Below are positions 53,011 through 60,911 of a stretch of 64,000 bases of DNA, piece by piece. Origin of the DNA: Pseudomonas sp. stari2. GTDB lineage: Bacteria > Pseudomonadota > Gammaproteobacteria > Pseudomonadales > Pseudomonadaceae. The DNA is taken from the NCBI RefSeq assembly GCF_040760005.1, contig NZ_CP099760.1, positions 1,049,501-1,113,500 of the forward strand, written 5' to 3'. Under the pieces are notes generated by a model, which was not told the origin of the DNA, ran no database searches, and saw nothing but the letters and a program-made list of their open reading frames with translations. Position numbers and translations under genes: made by a program. Each line of letters begins with the position of its first letter. Within the stretch, counting starts at the first letter, position 1.

Positions 53011-53894
53011 TGACTGTGAATAGAACACTTACGAGCCTCCTGGCTCGAATTGAGGAAAATCAAAAGCGTTCTCTTGCTACGCCACAAGAGGTCAAAGTCG
53101 AGGATGAGGTTCATTTATTACCGAACTGGTCCGACTCGGTACGTCGTGTTCCTAACGTCGCTCTACGTTCAGCGCTATTTGGTGCAATTGGAAAAGGACA
53201 TCGGCCATATGTTGAACAAATGGAAATTAATGCCCTTGGGGGTATCGGTATTGTTTATACAGGTGCACTACTTGATCAGGGTGATCTAGATGTGTGGGAG
53301 ACGGTGTTGCACCTAGCGCGAATGCAGGAATTGGGTACGGAGTGCAGGGTAACCGCGTATCGGCTGTTGAAGATTCTTGGTAAAACAGATACGGGGAAAA
53401 ACCGAAAGATTTTAGACAAGCATATTAGTAGGCTCAAGGCTACAGCGTTGCAGATTAAGGTGGGGGAGCATTCATATGAGGGGAGCTTTATTCATGAAGT
53501 CTATCGTGCTAAAGACGAGCGAAGTGAACGTATATACGCCATTCGATTGAATCCAAAGCTTCATGTGCTGTTTAATGGCAGTCAGTATACTAATGTGAAC
53601 TGGTCTGTTCGCCAGGCGCTACATGGAAAGCCGCTTGCTCAATGGGTGCACGGATTTTATTCATCGCATGCAAAGTCTTATGATTACAAAGTTGAGACCC
53701 TACACCAATTATGCGGGAGTCGTGCGAAGTCTTTATCTGACTTCAAAAAAGATTTGCGCCGCTCCCTTGAAGCTGTAGCGCGTGCAAGTACCGCAGAGGG
53801 GCAGCCATTTAGCTATCTTTTGGAAGGAAATCTGGTGCAAGTTAAAACTACCCCAAGCGCTTCTCAGCAGCGCCATCTGGCGAAGAAGCGCTAA
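53010..53894 (+). CDS. TrfA-family plasmid replication initiator
   Basis: 294-residue protein resembling the TrfA replication initiator of broad-host-range IncP plasmids. Recognisable stretches are LLPNWSDSVRRVPNVALRSA, GIVYTGALLDQGDLDVWE and LAQWVHGFYSSHAKSYDYKV. TrfA binds iterons and opens the origin. Here a six-copy iteron-like array starts immediately after the stop codon. ATG at 53010 overlaps the AlpA stop and lacks a clear ribosome site, which suggests coupling. A plasmid initiator inside a tRNA-integrated element points to a replicating excised form. Confidence 0.8.
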   Translation: MTVNRTLTSLLARIEENQKRSLATPQEVKVEDEVHLLPNWSDSVRRVPNVALRSALFGAIGKGHRPYVEQMEINALGGIGIVYTGALLDQGDLDVWETVLHLARMQELGTECRVTAYRLLKILGKTDTGKNRKILDKHISRLKATALQIKVGEHSYEGSFIHEVYRAKDERSERIYAIRLNPKLHVLFNGSQYTNVNWSVRQALHGKPLAQWVHGFYSSHAKSYDYKVETLHQLCGSRAKSLSDFKKDLRRSLEAVARASTAEGQPFSYLLEGNLVQVKTTPSASQQRHLAKKR

Positions 53895-54022
53895 TACCGT
53901 TCCAGCCCCCCTATTTTTGCCGTTCCAGCGCCCCCGACCTTGCCGTTCCAACACCCTAGGCTACCGTTCCAAGACCCCGGCGATGCCGTCCCAGCACCCA
54001 TGATGTACCGTTCTAGCACTCC
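53895..54022 (+). repeat. six iteron-like repeats (putative oriV)
   Basis: Six copies of about T(A/G)CCGTTCCAGCACCC start at 53895, 53918, 53941, 53962, 53984 and 54006, spaced 21-23 bases (two helical turns). They begin one base after the stop codon of the TrfA-like gene. An AT-rich patch at about 54076-54121 could be the unwinding element. Last two units carry single changes in the core. Confidence 0.8.
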
Positions 54023-54140
54023 TTGAGTTCGACTGTGAAATCGCGCTCTAGCCCAGCAAGGGTAAGGGATGCAGCGATTTTTACTGAGTACACTAATCTG
54101 TTATTAATCAATTCTAATCACTGCCGTTTCGGTTGAATCC

Positions 54141-54644
54141 ATGAGGTTTTCAAGGATGAACCACGAACCATTGCCTAGCACTTGGGTTATCGAGGAGGCG
54201 CGAACGTTTATGAGAGCTGCTCAGATACTGGAGCAAAGGGCTACTGATGACCGCGATCTGAATCTGTTCTGGCCAGCCGTTATGAATTCGGCGCTCGCCT
54301 GTGAGCTATTTCTGAAATCGTGCTTGGTGGAGGCTGACCCCCGACATCCGAGAACTGAGCATGACCCCGAAGGGCATTTGCGGCTCGCTGTGCGGATGCC
54401 TGGAAATGGTCATGGCCTGGCCGATCTGTACAACGTCATTTCGCCTGAGCTGACCAATCGACTATGCGAAGTATCAGAGCGTATAGCGCCAGATTTCCCC
54501 CTAGAAAAATGGATTAAAACAGCCTCGAAGCTATTCGTCGGAACTCGATATCCGTACGAAGCGAACTCCGTCCAAAGCGTGGATTTGGAGGTGTTGAAGC
54601 TTGCTCCGCATTTAGATTGCGTGCTGTCGGAAATGACGTGCTGA
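54141..54644 (+). CDS. HEPN-like protein
   Basis: 167-residue helical protein of uncertain family. SALACELFLKSCLVE at about 50-64 is the helix typical of HEPN domains, and R85-(x5)-H91 in RMPGNGHGLADLY fits the RX4-6H pattern of HEPN nucleases. It ends with a region typical of these small proteins (FVGTRYPYE). Start could be 54141 or 54156. It lies just after the putative origin and convergent to the mobilisation-type block. RNase activity is inference. Confidence 0.5.
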   Translation: MRFSRMNHEPLPSTWVIEEARTFMRAAQILEQRATDDRDLNLFWPAVMNSALACELFLKSCLVEADPRHPRTEHDPEGHLRLAVRMPGNGHGLADLYNVISPELTNRLCEVSERIAPDFPLEKWIKTASKLFVGTRYPYEANSVQSVDLEVLKLAPHLDCVLSEMTC

Positions 54645-54658
54645 ACCCTGAATTGGGC

Positions 54659-55135
54659 CTATAACAGGGTATGAAAACTGCGAGTGCGCTCGACTTTAAG
54701 AGCATGTCTGACGGCAGAAGCTGTTTCGTCGCCCCCAAGAGCCCAAGAGTCCATCAATGCGGTGACTTGATCCAGCCGGTCCTGCATCAATCGGACCTGT
54801 TCTTGGTCTCTGTAGGCGGCTCTCAATGCTACGTCGCGGTCTTGGTCAGAAATGGCAAGGACGTCACGCAGGCTTTCGACTTCTTCATCGTGCCGCTTTG
54901 TGATTTCAGAGATATGGCCATGGTGGTGCAGCTCTGTCTCTTTGAGCGCGTCGCTGTGTTCCTTGAGCAGAGCTTTATGCCGCTCGACACTGGCGTTGAG
55001 GGTGGCTTTGAGCCGCGCTCTAGATTTTTTGCTTTCCAAGAGCATCACTGCCAAGACACCAATCACAATCACTGATACGCCGATCACGAAGAGCAAGCTG
55101 CTGCTGATCCACGTAGGGTCGATGTTTATTCTCAA
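54659..55135 (-). CDS. membrane-anchored coiled-coil protein
   Basis: 158-residue protein with one N-terminal membrane helix (residues 10-32) followed by a long charged coiled coil rich in H, E, K and R (about 35-130). No family recognised. Its start overlaps the stop of the recombinase-like gene (ATGA), so it belongs to that operon and may anchor the nucleoprotein complex at the membrane. Function is guesswork. Confidence 0.65.
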   Translation of the reverse strand: MRINIDPTWISSSLLFVIGVSVIVIGVLAVMLLESKKSRARLKATLNASVERHKALLKEHSDALKETELHHHGHISEITKRHDEEVESLRDVLAISDQDRDVALRAAYRDQEQVRLMQDRLDQVTALMDSWALGGDETASAVRHALKVERTRSFHTLL

Positions 55136-56058
55136 CGCAGATAGACCTCTGTAATTTCCGGCCGGAAGTGGCCCATTTCCTGTGAAACCACCGCCAGAGC
55201 CTGTTTTCGCGTTAAGTGGCGTTGCAATGTCGCCATGCGCTCTTGGGCGTAGGTATGCCGCAGTCCATGTGCGCCGTTCGACCAGCCGAGCGCTCCTTTG
55301 GAGGCTGCACTAACACTTTTGCTCCAGGGCTGACCGCCGCCAATCCCGTAAAACTGTTGGTAGTTGATTCCTCGATCTTTAACGATTCGTGGCTCTGCCA
55401 ACCGTGTTCTTTCCAACCGTTGGGCTAGGGGAATCGGAATACGTACTTCGCGGATTAGCCCGCCCTTGCCGTGGACGGTATAGCTGATAGTCGTCTCGCG
55501 AATTCCTGAAAACTTCATTCCGTGCGCCGGACGTTGATCCGGCACACGTTGGTGCGTTCTGCGAAGGCCGAGTAACTCATGAGCACGAAGGCCGGCGGAG
55601 TGCGCAATCTCTGTCGCCAGTGCGTTATGCGGAGCTTGGCGAGCTGCAATCAATGTCATTTGCTCGCGGTTGTATGCTCTTGCCTGATCAGCAAGCCTGC
55701 GACCCAAAGTGGGATGGTTTGTCGTTCCCATGCGACTTGTCGCGGTGCTCCTGATTACCTCCAGGGTTTGTCTTGGTGGTAGCTGATGAGTGACATGCTG
55801 CATCATGGCTTGGAGGGCTTGGCGCTCCATGTCCAAGGTTTTCTGACCAACGACCGTTGCACGTTGCTGGAGGTATTCAAGAGCACGGGCAGGTGTCATT
55901 TCACGGAGGCTGCCTAGTCGATGCTCTTGAAGGTAACTGGTAATGCGCACCAAACGTTGCTCATAGTTGCGAACGGTGCCGACTGAGCGGATGTGGGTGC
56001 CTTGGAGGCTTTTCATCACGGACGCGGCTTGTTTCGCAGGCTTGGCAAACTTAGCCAC
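55132..56058 (-). CDS. second tyrosine-recombinase-fold protein (MpsA-like candidate)
   Basis: 308-residue protein with a tyrosine recombinase catalytic domain: R in SAGLRAHELLGL, K in VHGKGG, HxxR in AHGLRHTYAQ, GH in EMGHFRPE, and a tyrosine in the final EVYLR. The protein ends right after that tyrosine. It is far from the tRNA, so it need not be an integrase. SGI1 of Salmonella encodes MpsA, an atypical relaxase with this fold and a small partner MpsB; the present gene pair has that form. Homology to MpsA itself is inferred, not shown. Confidence 0.7.
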   Translation of the reverse strand: MAKFAKPAKQAASVMKSLQGTHIRSVGTVRNYEQRLVRITSYLQEHRLGSLREMTPARALEYLQQRATVVGQKTLDMERQALQAMMQHVTHQLPPRQTLEVIRSTATSRMGTTNHPTLGRRLADQARAYNREQMTLIAARQAPHNALATEIAHSAGLRAHELLGLRRTHQRVPDQRPAHGMKFSGIRETTISYTVHGKGGLIREVRIPIPLAQRLERTRLAEPRIVKDRGINYQQFYGIGGGQPWSKSVSAASKGALGWSNGAHGLRHTYAQERMATLQRHLTRKQALAVVSQEMGHFRPEITEVYLR

Positions 56059-56491
56059 TCTGGCGATTCCGATGTAGCCATCGGTGCACTGTCGAGCGTT
56101 GGATCTTGATGCCTTTCTCCGCTATCCAGCGTTGCAGTTCGCTGCCATTGCAACCTGCTGAATCAAGCTGCAACAGCTCGTACTTGTAGTTATCCAGCAA
56201 TGAGCGACGTTGGGCATAGGTTCGGGGTTTTCTCCGAATCCTAGATTCGGCCTTGAGGCGTGCAGTAATGCTCTGCGCATCGAATTCGCTCATGGGATTC
56301 TCTCTATCAGATGTAAGAACTCCTGACCGTTGCCGGTTCAGCGACACACCATCCGTAGATGGTTCGTTGTGTGCCTGTTCGCCCCCCTTTGCATCAGACG
56401 CAGGCGGGGACTGTTCACGCCTACTCGGAGTCTCCGAGTGAGTTCCTGAATGTCCGCTCAGGTTCGGTTGCCATTGGGTCTGGCTGACCAT
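56051..56491 (-). CDS. small basic DNA-binding-like partner protein (MpsB-like candidate)
   Basis: 146 residues, or 80 if translation starts at the ATG at 56293. The N-terminal 66 residues are disordered and polar. The C-terminal half is basic (KAESRIRRKPRTYAQRRSLL) and ends in a helix-turn-helix-like pattern (SELQRWIAEKGIKIQRSTV) similar in layout to small relaxosome accessory proteins. It overlaps the next gene by 8 bases. A region with direct repeats and a long palindrome lies immediately upstream. Confidence 0.6.
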   Translation of the reverse strand: MVSQTQWQPNLSGHSGTHSETPSRREQSPPASDAKGGEQAHNEPSTDGVSLNRQRSGVLTSDRENPMSEFDAQSITARLKAESRIRRKPRTYAQRRSLLDNYKYELLQLDSAGCNGSELQRWIAEKGIKIQRSTVHRWLHRNRQSG

Positions 56492-56567
56492 GCTGGGTGG
56501 TCTTCTCTCCTTAAGTGATTGGTCGTTGATGGTCCCGACACGTAGTCGGCGTTAGGGCGGGCACACA

Positions 56568-56616
56568 CGCGATGACGCAGGTGTGGCCGATGGGCTACTG
56601 CCCGCGATGACGCAGG
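56568..56616. repeat. two 14-bp direct repeats
   Basis: CGCGATGACGCAGG occurs at 56568-56581 and again at 56603-56616, 35 bases apart. Both lie upstream of the small DNA-binding-like gene and may be its binding sites. Confidence 0.6.
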
Positions 56617-56772
56617 CCGAGCCCCCTGCCACTGTCCCAACCCATGAATCACACGGGTAACGAGACTGCCGGGCAGTGCGGTTTGGTTCCTGATCAGCTT
56701 ACGAAAATGGGGATGGGCAGACAACGCAATGTCGCTGCGTTGTATTTGTTGCGTCAAATCGGAATGGTCGAG

Positions 56773-56821
56773 TGTGCCCGCTATGTAGAGCGCCATTTAG
56801 GCGCGTTACATAGCGGGCACA
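56773..56821. repeat. long near-perfect palindrome
   Basis: Arms 56773-56787 and 56807-56821 are a perfect 15-bp inverted repeat (tgtgcccgctatgta), and inside it gcgcc/ggcgc pair around ATTTA with a short bulge. No T-run follows, so this is unlikely to be a terminator. Such structures are common at oriT nic regions and at replication or recombination sites. Confidence 0.75.
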
Positions 56822-56930
56822 GAGGCGCCGAAAAGTGAGGCGGTAGTAACTACATCGGGTTGAGTGGAGACGCAAGAAGGGGGGCGATAGGCTGGAGGTT
56901 GTTCAGCCTTATTGCCGGAGAGATGTGAGC

Positions 56931-57248
56931 ATGAAACTGAGGAGTTTTCTGGATTCAATGTACCTGCGGATGCCTCTTGCCACAAAGTGGGTAGGCAGGG
57001 CAGGGATTATCCTCGGGCCAATTCTAGGCCTGCTGCACTTGGTCACTGCGGCGGTTATGCGGCGATACGGTCAGTATGTTGTGGAGCAGTATGATGCCGT
57101 TCAGCGTACCGGCAATCTGTTAGCAGCACCGGCGGCCCAGTATTTCATCCTGCTCGGTTTCGCACTGTGTCTACTCTGGTTGGGGTTGTGGGCGGTCAGG
57201 ATTGGTTTGGCCCTGCGTAGCTGGATGATTCGGCGGCGGATAGTCTAA
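56931..57248 (+). CDS. small membrane protein upstream of traG-like gene
   Basis: 105-residue protein with two membrane helices (about 23-45 and 68-92) and a basic C-terminus. Not recognised. CCGGAG precedes the ATG. Its stop overlaps the start of the TraG-like gene (TAATG), so the two are coupled and probably act together. Confidence 0.65.
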   Translation: MKLRSFLDSMYLRMPLATKWVGRAGIILGPILGLLHLVTAAVMRRYGQYVVEQYDAVQRTGNLLAAPAAQYFILLGFALCLLWLGLWAVRIGLALRSWMIRRRIV

Positions 57249-59107
57249 TGAGTGTCGCGACGGCTGAGGATTTTGCCGGGTTCAACTGGGTGTTCGGGCT
57301 GTGGGAAAACGTCGCACTGACGATCATGACCGCTACCGAACCATTATTCGTAGCACTCAATGAAACGAGCACTGAACTAATCGCAGTAGTTGGCTTTGGC
57401 TGGTTGTTGCTGGTTGTGCTGCGTCTCGGTGAGGGGGCAGGCCGTACATTCTTTGCAGGAATCTTAATTTTCCTGGTTCTGGCGTACGGCATGAGACCGG
57501 AAACTGTCACGCTTCCGAGTGGTGCTTCAGTGCAAATGATCGAGGTCCAAGCGGTTCCGCTTAAAATTGTCATGGCGATACATGTGATGTACCGGCAGGC
57601 ATTCGATCAGGTTTTGAGCGACCAAACAGTGGCCGGCACAATTGTCCCGGCGCAGTCTGCAATCGACAATATGGTTGGGCGCTCAGCGGATGTGTTTGCG
57701 GGTAGCGATCTGGCCCGACTGATCAGGGATTACAACGCCAGTTGTGCCCCGGCACCTGCTGAGCTCGCAGGGCCTGAGCATGCAGCTAAGGTAGAAGCAT
57801 TACATGCCATTGGCCTGCTGGGCGGCGGGGGACTCGGCATTCCGGATAAAGAAGTCGGTCTCATTGCGCAGGCACGTACGGGCCTTGGCGGTGCGTGGAC
57901 GTACGTGTTTGGTTCCGCTGAGGAAAATGGCGGTTGGGGGGCCTATCTGCTGGGCGGGGGAGCTGCCCGGACTGGTTTGGAACATGTTCTCGACCAGAGA
58001 GCCATCCAGTCACGCCGAGAAGCGGGTATACGAGCGTTAGAATCTGCTGGCCCGTTCATGGGGAGCAGCTATGCATTGCCAACTCAGGCGCACTGGGCCG
58101 CAAGGCTTGCAGGTCAATCGGAAGCTACGCCGTCCTATTTACCGATCAGCAAAATACCCAATCAGAAATCGACAATCGTCGGAGAAGACCAGGGGATCAT
58201 GTTTCGGCCGTCCAGCTGTGTCGAGGCTTACCAGATCGCGCAGATGGGAGCAGAGCAGGCCTATCAAGCGCTGCGCGAATCAGGTGAGGTCATCGCAGGT
58301 GGGCAGCGAGTCAGTGCGGAGGTCGGAGCCGTCAGTACTGCGGTGGCGTGGCAACGATTCATGACTCGTTCTCTAGAGAGAACGACAGACCTATCGCATG
58401 AGAACAGCGAGGTCGCCGGGGGAATCTTGGCCGCTGCTCAGATGTTCAAAAATTTCAGTGGCTGGCTGGATCTACAAACGCTCCTGCCGGGATATGTCAT
58501 CATGTCGGCTTGGTTATTTTGGATTGTCTTGATCCTTGCCCCGCTTTTCCTGCTGCTGGCGCCTCTGCGGGGAGGTAAGATACTCGTCAATTGGCTATCC
58601 CTACTTCTTTTGCCGGTCATCGCGGTTATGACCGCCCAGATGATCACCGTTGCGATCTCACAAACCATGGCCGCTGTAGCTGTAGCGCAGGCAGGAGCTG
58701 CGAGTGGATGGACTGGAGTTGGGGCTGATTACGATGGGCTTCGTGGATTGATGTCAGCCGTAGCTGCCGTATCGCTTGGCCTCTCCACTTGGATCACTTC
58801 GAGTATGCTTGGTGTTTCGTTGGGAGGGCTGGCGGGCAGCCTGTCAGGCGCCGTGGCTACAGCCAGCGATGCGGGTCGCTTCGCTATGAAAGCGGTTGGC
58901 GTCGCCATGTTGGGGGCTCGGTTGGCGGGGATAGGTGCTGCGGCTTCATCAGGGCGTGGAGGTGGTTCAAGCCCTCAGAAAGGCGCTGGAGCATCTCCAT
59001 CGGTCCCTCGGTCTGCCGATCCGGTAGGTCCTAGCTCGATTCCACCACCCCGGCCCAGTAGTCAAGGTGCGGGGAGATCGCTAAACCCTCCGAAACCTAA
59101 AAATTAG
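57248..59107 (+). CDS. TraG-N-like conjugation membrane protein
   Basis: 619-residue membrane protein. Two or three helices lie near the N-terminus (about 43-85), then a large periplasmic region (about 90-400), then several helices (about 415-560, including MSAWLFWIVLILAPLFLLLA), and a Gly/Ser/Pro-rich tail. This is the layout of the N-terminal part of F-type TraG, which acts in mating-pair stabilisation and entry exclusion. It lacks the long periplasmic C-terminal region of full TraG. No other transfer genes are seen nearby. Assignment is by topology and composition, so moderate. Confidence 0.6.
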   Translation: MSVATAEDFAGFNWVFGLWENVALTIMTATEPLFVALNETSTELIAVVGFGWLLLVVLRLGEGAGRTFFAGILIFLVLAYGMRPETVTLPSGASVQMIEVQAVPLKIVMAIHVMYRQAFDQVLSDQTVAGTIVPAQSAIDNMVGRSADVFAGSDLARLIRDYNASCAPAPAELAGPEHAAKVEALHAIGLLGGGGLGIPDKEVGLIAQARTGLGGAWTYVFGSAEENGGWGAYLLGGGAARTGLEHVLDQRAIQSRREAGIRALESAGPFMGSSYALPTQAHWAARLAGQSEATPSYLPISKIPNQKSTIVGEDQGIMFRPSSCVEAYQIAQMGAEQAYQALRESGEVIAGGQRVSAEVGAVSTAVAWQRFMTRSLERTTDLSHENSEVAGGILAAAQMFKNFSGWLDLQTLLPGYVIMSAWLFWIVLILAPLFLLLAPLRGGKILVNWLSLLLLPVIAVMTAQMITVAISQTMAAVAVAQAGAASGWTGVGADYDGLRGLMSAVAAVSLGLSTWITSSMLGVSLGGLAGSLSGAVATASDAGRFAMKAVGVAMLGARLAGIGAAASSGRGGGSSPQKGAGASPSVPRSADPVGPSSIPPPRPSSQGAGRSLNPPKPKN

Positions 59108-59604
59108 AGTTTGGGCAGGAGGGGCGGCGTTGACCGCCCTGGTGCAGATGATGACGCCACGATCAGTGGGGCCCATCTACACAAGCCCCCCCCATTCCGC
59201 AGGCGGCACTCGCGCTGCCTGCATGCCGCCCCATGAAATCTCCGGTTTCGTACCGCTCCGGTATCTGGCCGCACTGCTCCACCATTGGCATGCCAGTGAG
59301 TCACCTTTAGGCTGCCCGTCAAAAGTCCCACGAAACCTAGCGCTACCATCGGTATGTCTTCGTGCCAACTAATGGCGTCACCGCCGCACCAGTGACAGAC
59401 CGTTTGCTATCACAGGCAGGCCGCTGGGGTTCATCTTCATACCCTGTCGCGCCTTGTTATCTCCCTGGCGCACCACGGGGCTTCTCAAGAAATGACTACG
59501 GCATCCCCAATTCCCAGCGGGGGAACTGAGCATTTTTTTCTAGAGCGCCATGACACGCCCTGAGGTGGAGGTAACTTCAGTTTCAAATGAGGCTGGAGGT
59601 TGGT
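59108..59604. other. intergenic region after the traG-like gene
   Basis: About 500 bases with no gene I can support; frames here lack ribosome sites and typical composition. A weak hairpin followed by seven T (59511-59541) may be a terminator. Confidence 0.4.
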
Positions 59605-59775
59605 ATGAAGCAGTTTTTGGTCACAGTTGTATGTGCCGGGGCGGGGTTTTGGCTGGGGGCTCACCGTTTGGTTCCTCTATGGTTGATCGTCGCTCTGGCA
59701 TTGCTAGGTGCGGGGTTGTGGAGCGTGGCCGAGTGGATTGAGCGTCGAGAAGCGAACGGCGAGCGGAAACCATGA
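59605..59775 (+). CDS. small membrane protein
   Basis: 56-residue peptide with two hydrophobic helices (FLVTVVCAGAGFWLGA and LWLIVALALLGAGLWSVAEW) and a charged tail. GGAGG lies upstream of the ATG. Its stop overlaps the next start (ATGA). Not recognised. Confidence 0.55.
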   Translation: MKQFLVTVVCAGAGFWLGAHRLVPLWLIVALALLGAGLWSVAEWIERREANGERKP

Positions 59776-59993
59776 TGCACGCCGATCTCCAGGAGCTTGT
59801 GGTGTTATCTGCAATGTTTCCCTCCTGGTCGTGGAGGCAGGCGACAGGGCGTCGGGTCATTGTGGCCTCGGAGGGCTCCATCATTCGCCTTTACTGGATG
59901 CCGGCGCTTTTATGTCTGGACGAATTCCGCTGCCAGCTATTTGTGCAGCAACTCAATGCTGTGGGCGTATCCCGTAGCTTTGGCGAGGGGTGA
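59772..59993 (+). CDS. small unknown protein
   Basis: 73-residue protein overlapping the preceding small membrane protein by 4 bases; a second ATG directly follows the first. Contains LQELVVLSAMFPSWSW and a region rich in aromatic and hydrophobic residues. No family recognised. Part of a three-gene run with the lipoprotein that follows. Confidence 0.5.
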   Translation: MMHADLQELVVLSAMFPSWSWRQATGRRVIVASEGSIIRLYWMPALLCLDEFRCQLFVQQLNAVGVSRSFGEG

Positions 59994-60028
59994 ATGGAAT
60001 GGCACATTGTTATCAAGGAGCGTGCTGA

Positions 60029-60547
60029 GTGAAGAAATGGAAACTGGCGTTACTGGCGATGGTAACTGCGTCAATAACTGGATGCTGGCAGGGGGATTAC
60101 GCGTTCGAAGGGAAGTATTTCGCTACTGAGGGAGAGGAATGCACGACGCCCTCCAGCGTCATGGACCGGGAGCAATACTTTCTGGAGATAACGAAGCAGA
60201 TACACAACGGCACTGCACTTTATTCGGCCAAGTTTCCAATTGCTTCGCGGGCAGGAGCCCCGATTGCCACCGCTCAAAGCGTCTCTGCAACGGACGATGA
60301 TGAGCTCACCTTCAATTTCACCAAGCCAGAGGTGTCGGGGACATTTTCAGGAAGCCCGGCAGTGGATATCGTCATCACTGTCATTCCCAACAAGAGCAAG
60401 GAAGGTCATCTTTGGCTCAAAAAGGCAGAGCTCACAAGCGTTCGGAGTGGAAAGGTCAGCGAAGCTGATCTTCTTGCGAACCTGAGAAGAGCCACAACTA
60501 TCGGGGAGACAGGCGCCTGCTTGAGGAAAGGTAGCGATACTCACTGA
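60029..60547 (+). CDS. predicted lipoprotein
   Basis: 172-residue exported lipoprotein. The signal peptide KKWKLALLAMVTASITGC ends in a lipobox with cysteine at residue 19. The mature part has two more cysteines near both ends (GEECTTP and GACLRKG) and beta-rich polar sequence. The start is GTG at 60029, with AAGGAG upstream. Function unknown; surface lipoproteins on such elements may act in entry exclusion or envelope stress, which is only a possibility here. Confidence 0.6.
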   Translation: MKKWKLALLAMVTASITGCWQGDYAFEGKYFATEGEECTTPSSVMDREQYFLEITKQIHNGTALYSAKFPIASRAGAPIATAQSVSATDDDELTFNFTKPEVSGTFSGSPAVDIVITVIPNKSKEGHLWLKKAELTSVRSGKVSEADLLANLRRATTIGETGACLRKGSDTH

Positions 60548-60728
60548 CGATGGGCGCCACGTTACTGTGAGCTGGTGAGTGCGTTTTGGTGTTCCCTTCC
60601 CGCGATGGCACCTAACGGTGCGCCATTTGCTTCATCGGGTCGTTGACTTCGACCTGCTTACCTATCACAAGATGCTGAAGGCAGAGGATGAGCTGGCCTT
60701 ACGGATGAAGGACGCTCTGAACACTAGA

Positions 60729-60760
60729 AGCCCTCCGACATGCTCTGTGTTTGGAGGGCT
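60729..60760 (-). terminator. hairpin downstream of the 44-residue frame
   Basis: agccctcc / ggagggct with a 16-base loop. On the minus strand it follows the stop of the small gene at 60777 and is trailed by TTCT only, so it is a weak terminator candidate. Confidence 0.4.
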
Positions 60761-60776
60761 AACAGCCTACAGCGAA

Positions 60777-60911
60777 TCAATCACCTGGCTTGTGCTTGTG
60801 AATAGGCAGAGTCGGGTGCTTCTTATCGTTAGGCGGATTTACGTGCCGCCTGCGGTCGTCGTTACCGTCTTCGCGCTTTGGTTTCGGAGCTGGTTTGATA
60901 TCAGTAAACAT
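60777..60911 (-). CDS. 44-residue Pro/Lys/His-rich peptide
   Basis: A small frame with a strong AGGAG ribosome site five bases before its ATG. The product is very hydrophilic (KPAPKPKREDGNDDRRR and NDKKHPTLPIHKHKPGD) with no hydrophobic core, so it is probably disordered. It is oriented against its neighbours and has a hairpin downstream. Not recognised. Confidence 0.4.
   Translation of the reverse strand: MFTDIKPAPKPKREDGNDDRRRHVNPPNDKKHPTLPIHKHKPGD

Larger units (their letters stand above)
56492..56930. other. intergenic region with repeats (oriT candidate)
   Basis: 439 bases without a convincing gene, between the divergent mobilisation-like block and the TraG-like operon. It carries two identical 14-bp direct repeats and a long palindrome, listed separately, and presumably divergent promoters. 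Confidence 0.55.

Noticed and set aside
53895..54022. CRISPR array interpretation of the regular repeats
   Set aside because: Units are about 16 bp with only 5-7 bp between them and diverge; no cas genes; the spacing and the adjacent rep gene fit iterons.
56458..56796. 112-codon minus-strand frame across the repeats upstream of the MpsB-like gene
   Set aside because: It runs through the palindrome and direct repeats, lacks a ribosome site and resembles a shadow frame.
59104..59372. Open frames on both strands after the traG-like gene
   Set aside because: Neither has a ribosome site or protein-like composition; they overlap each other fully.
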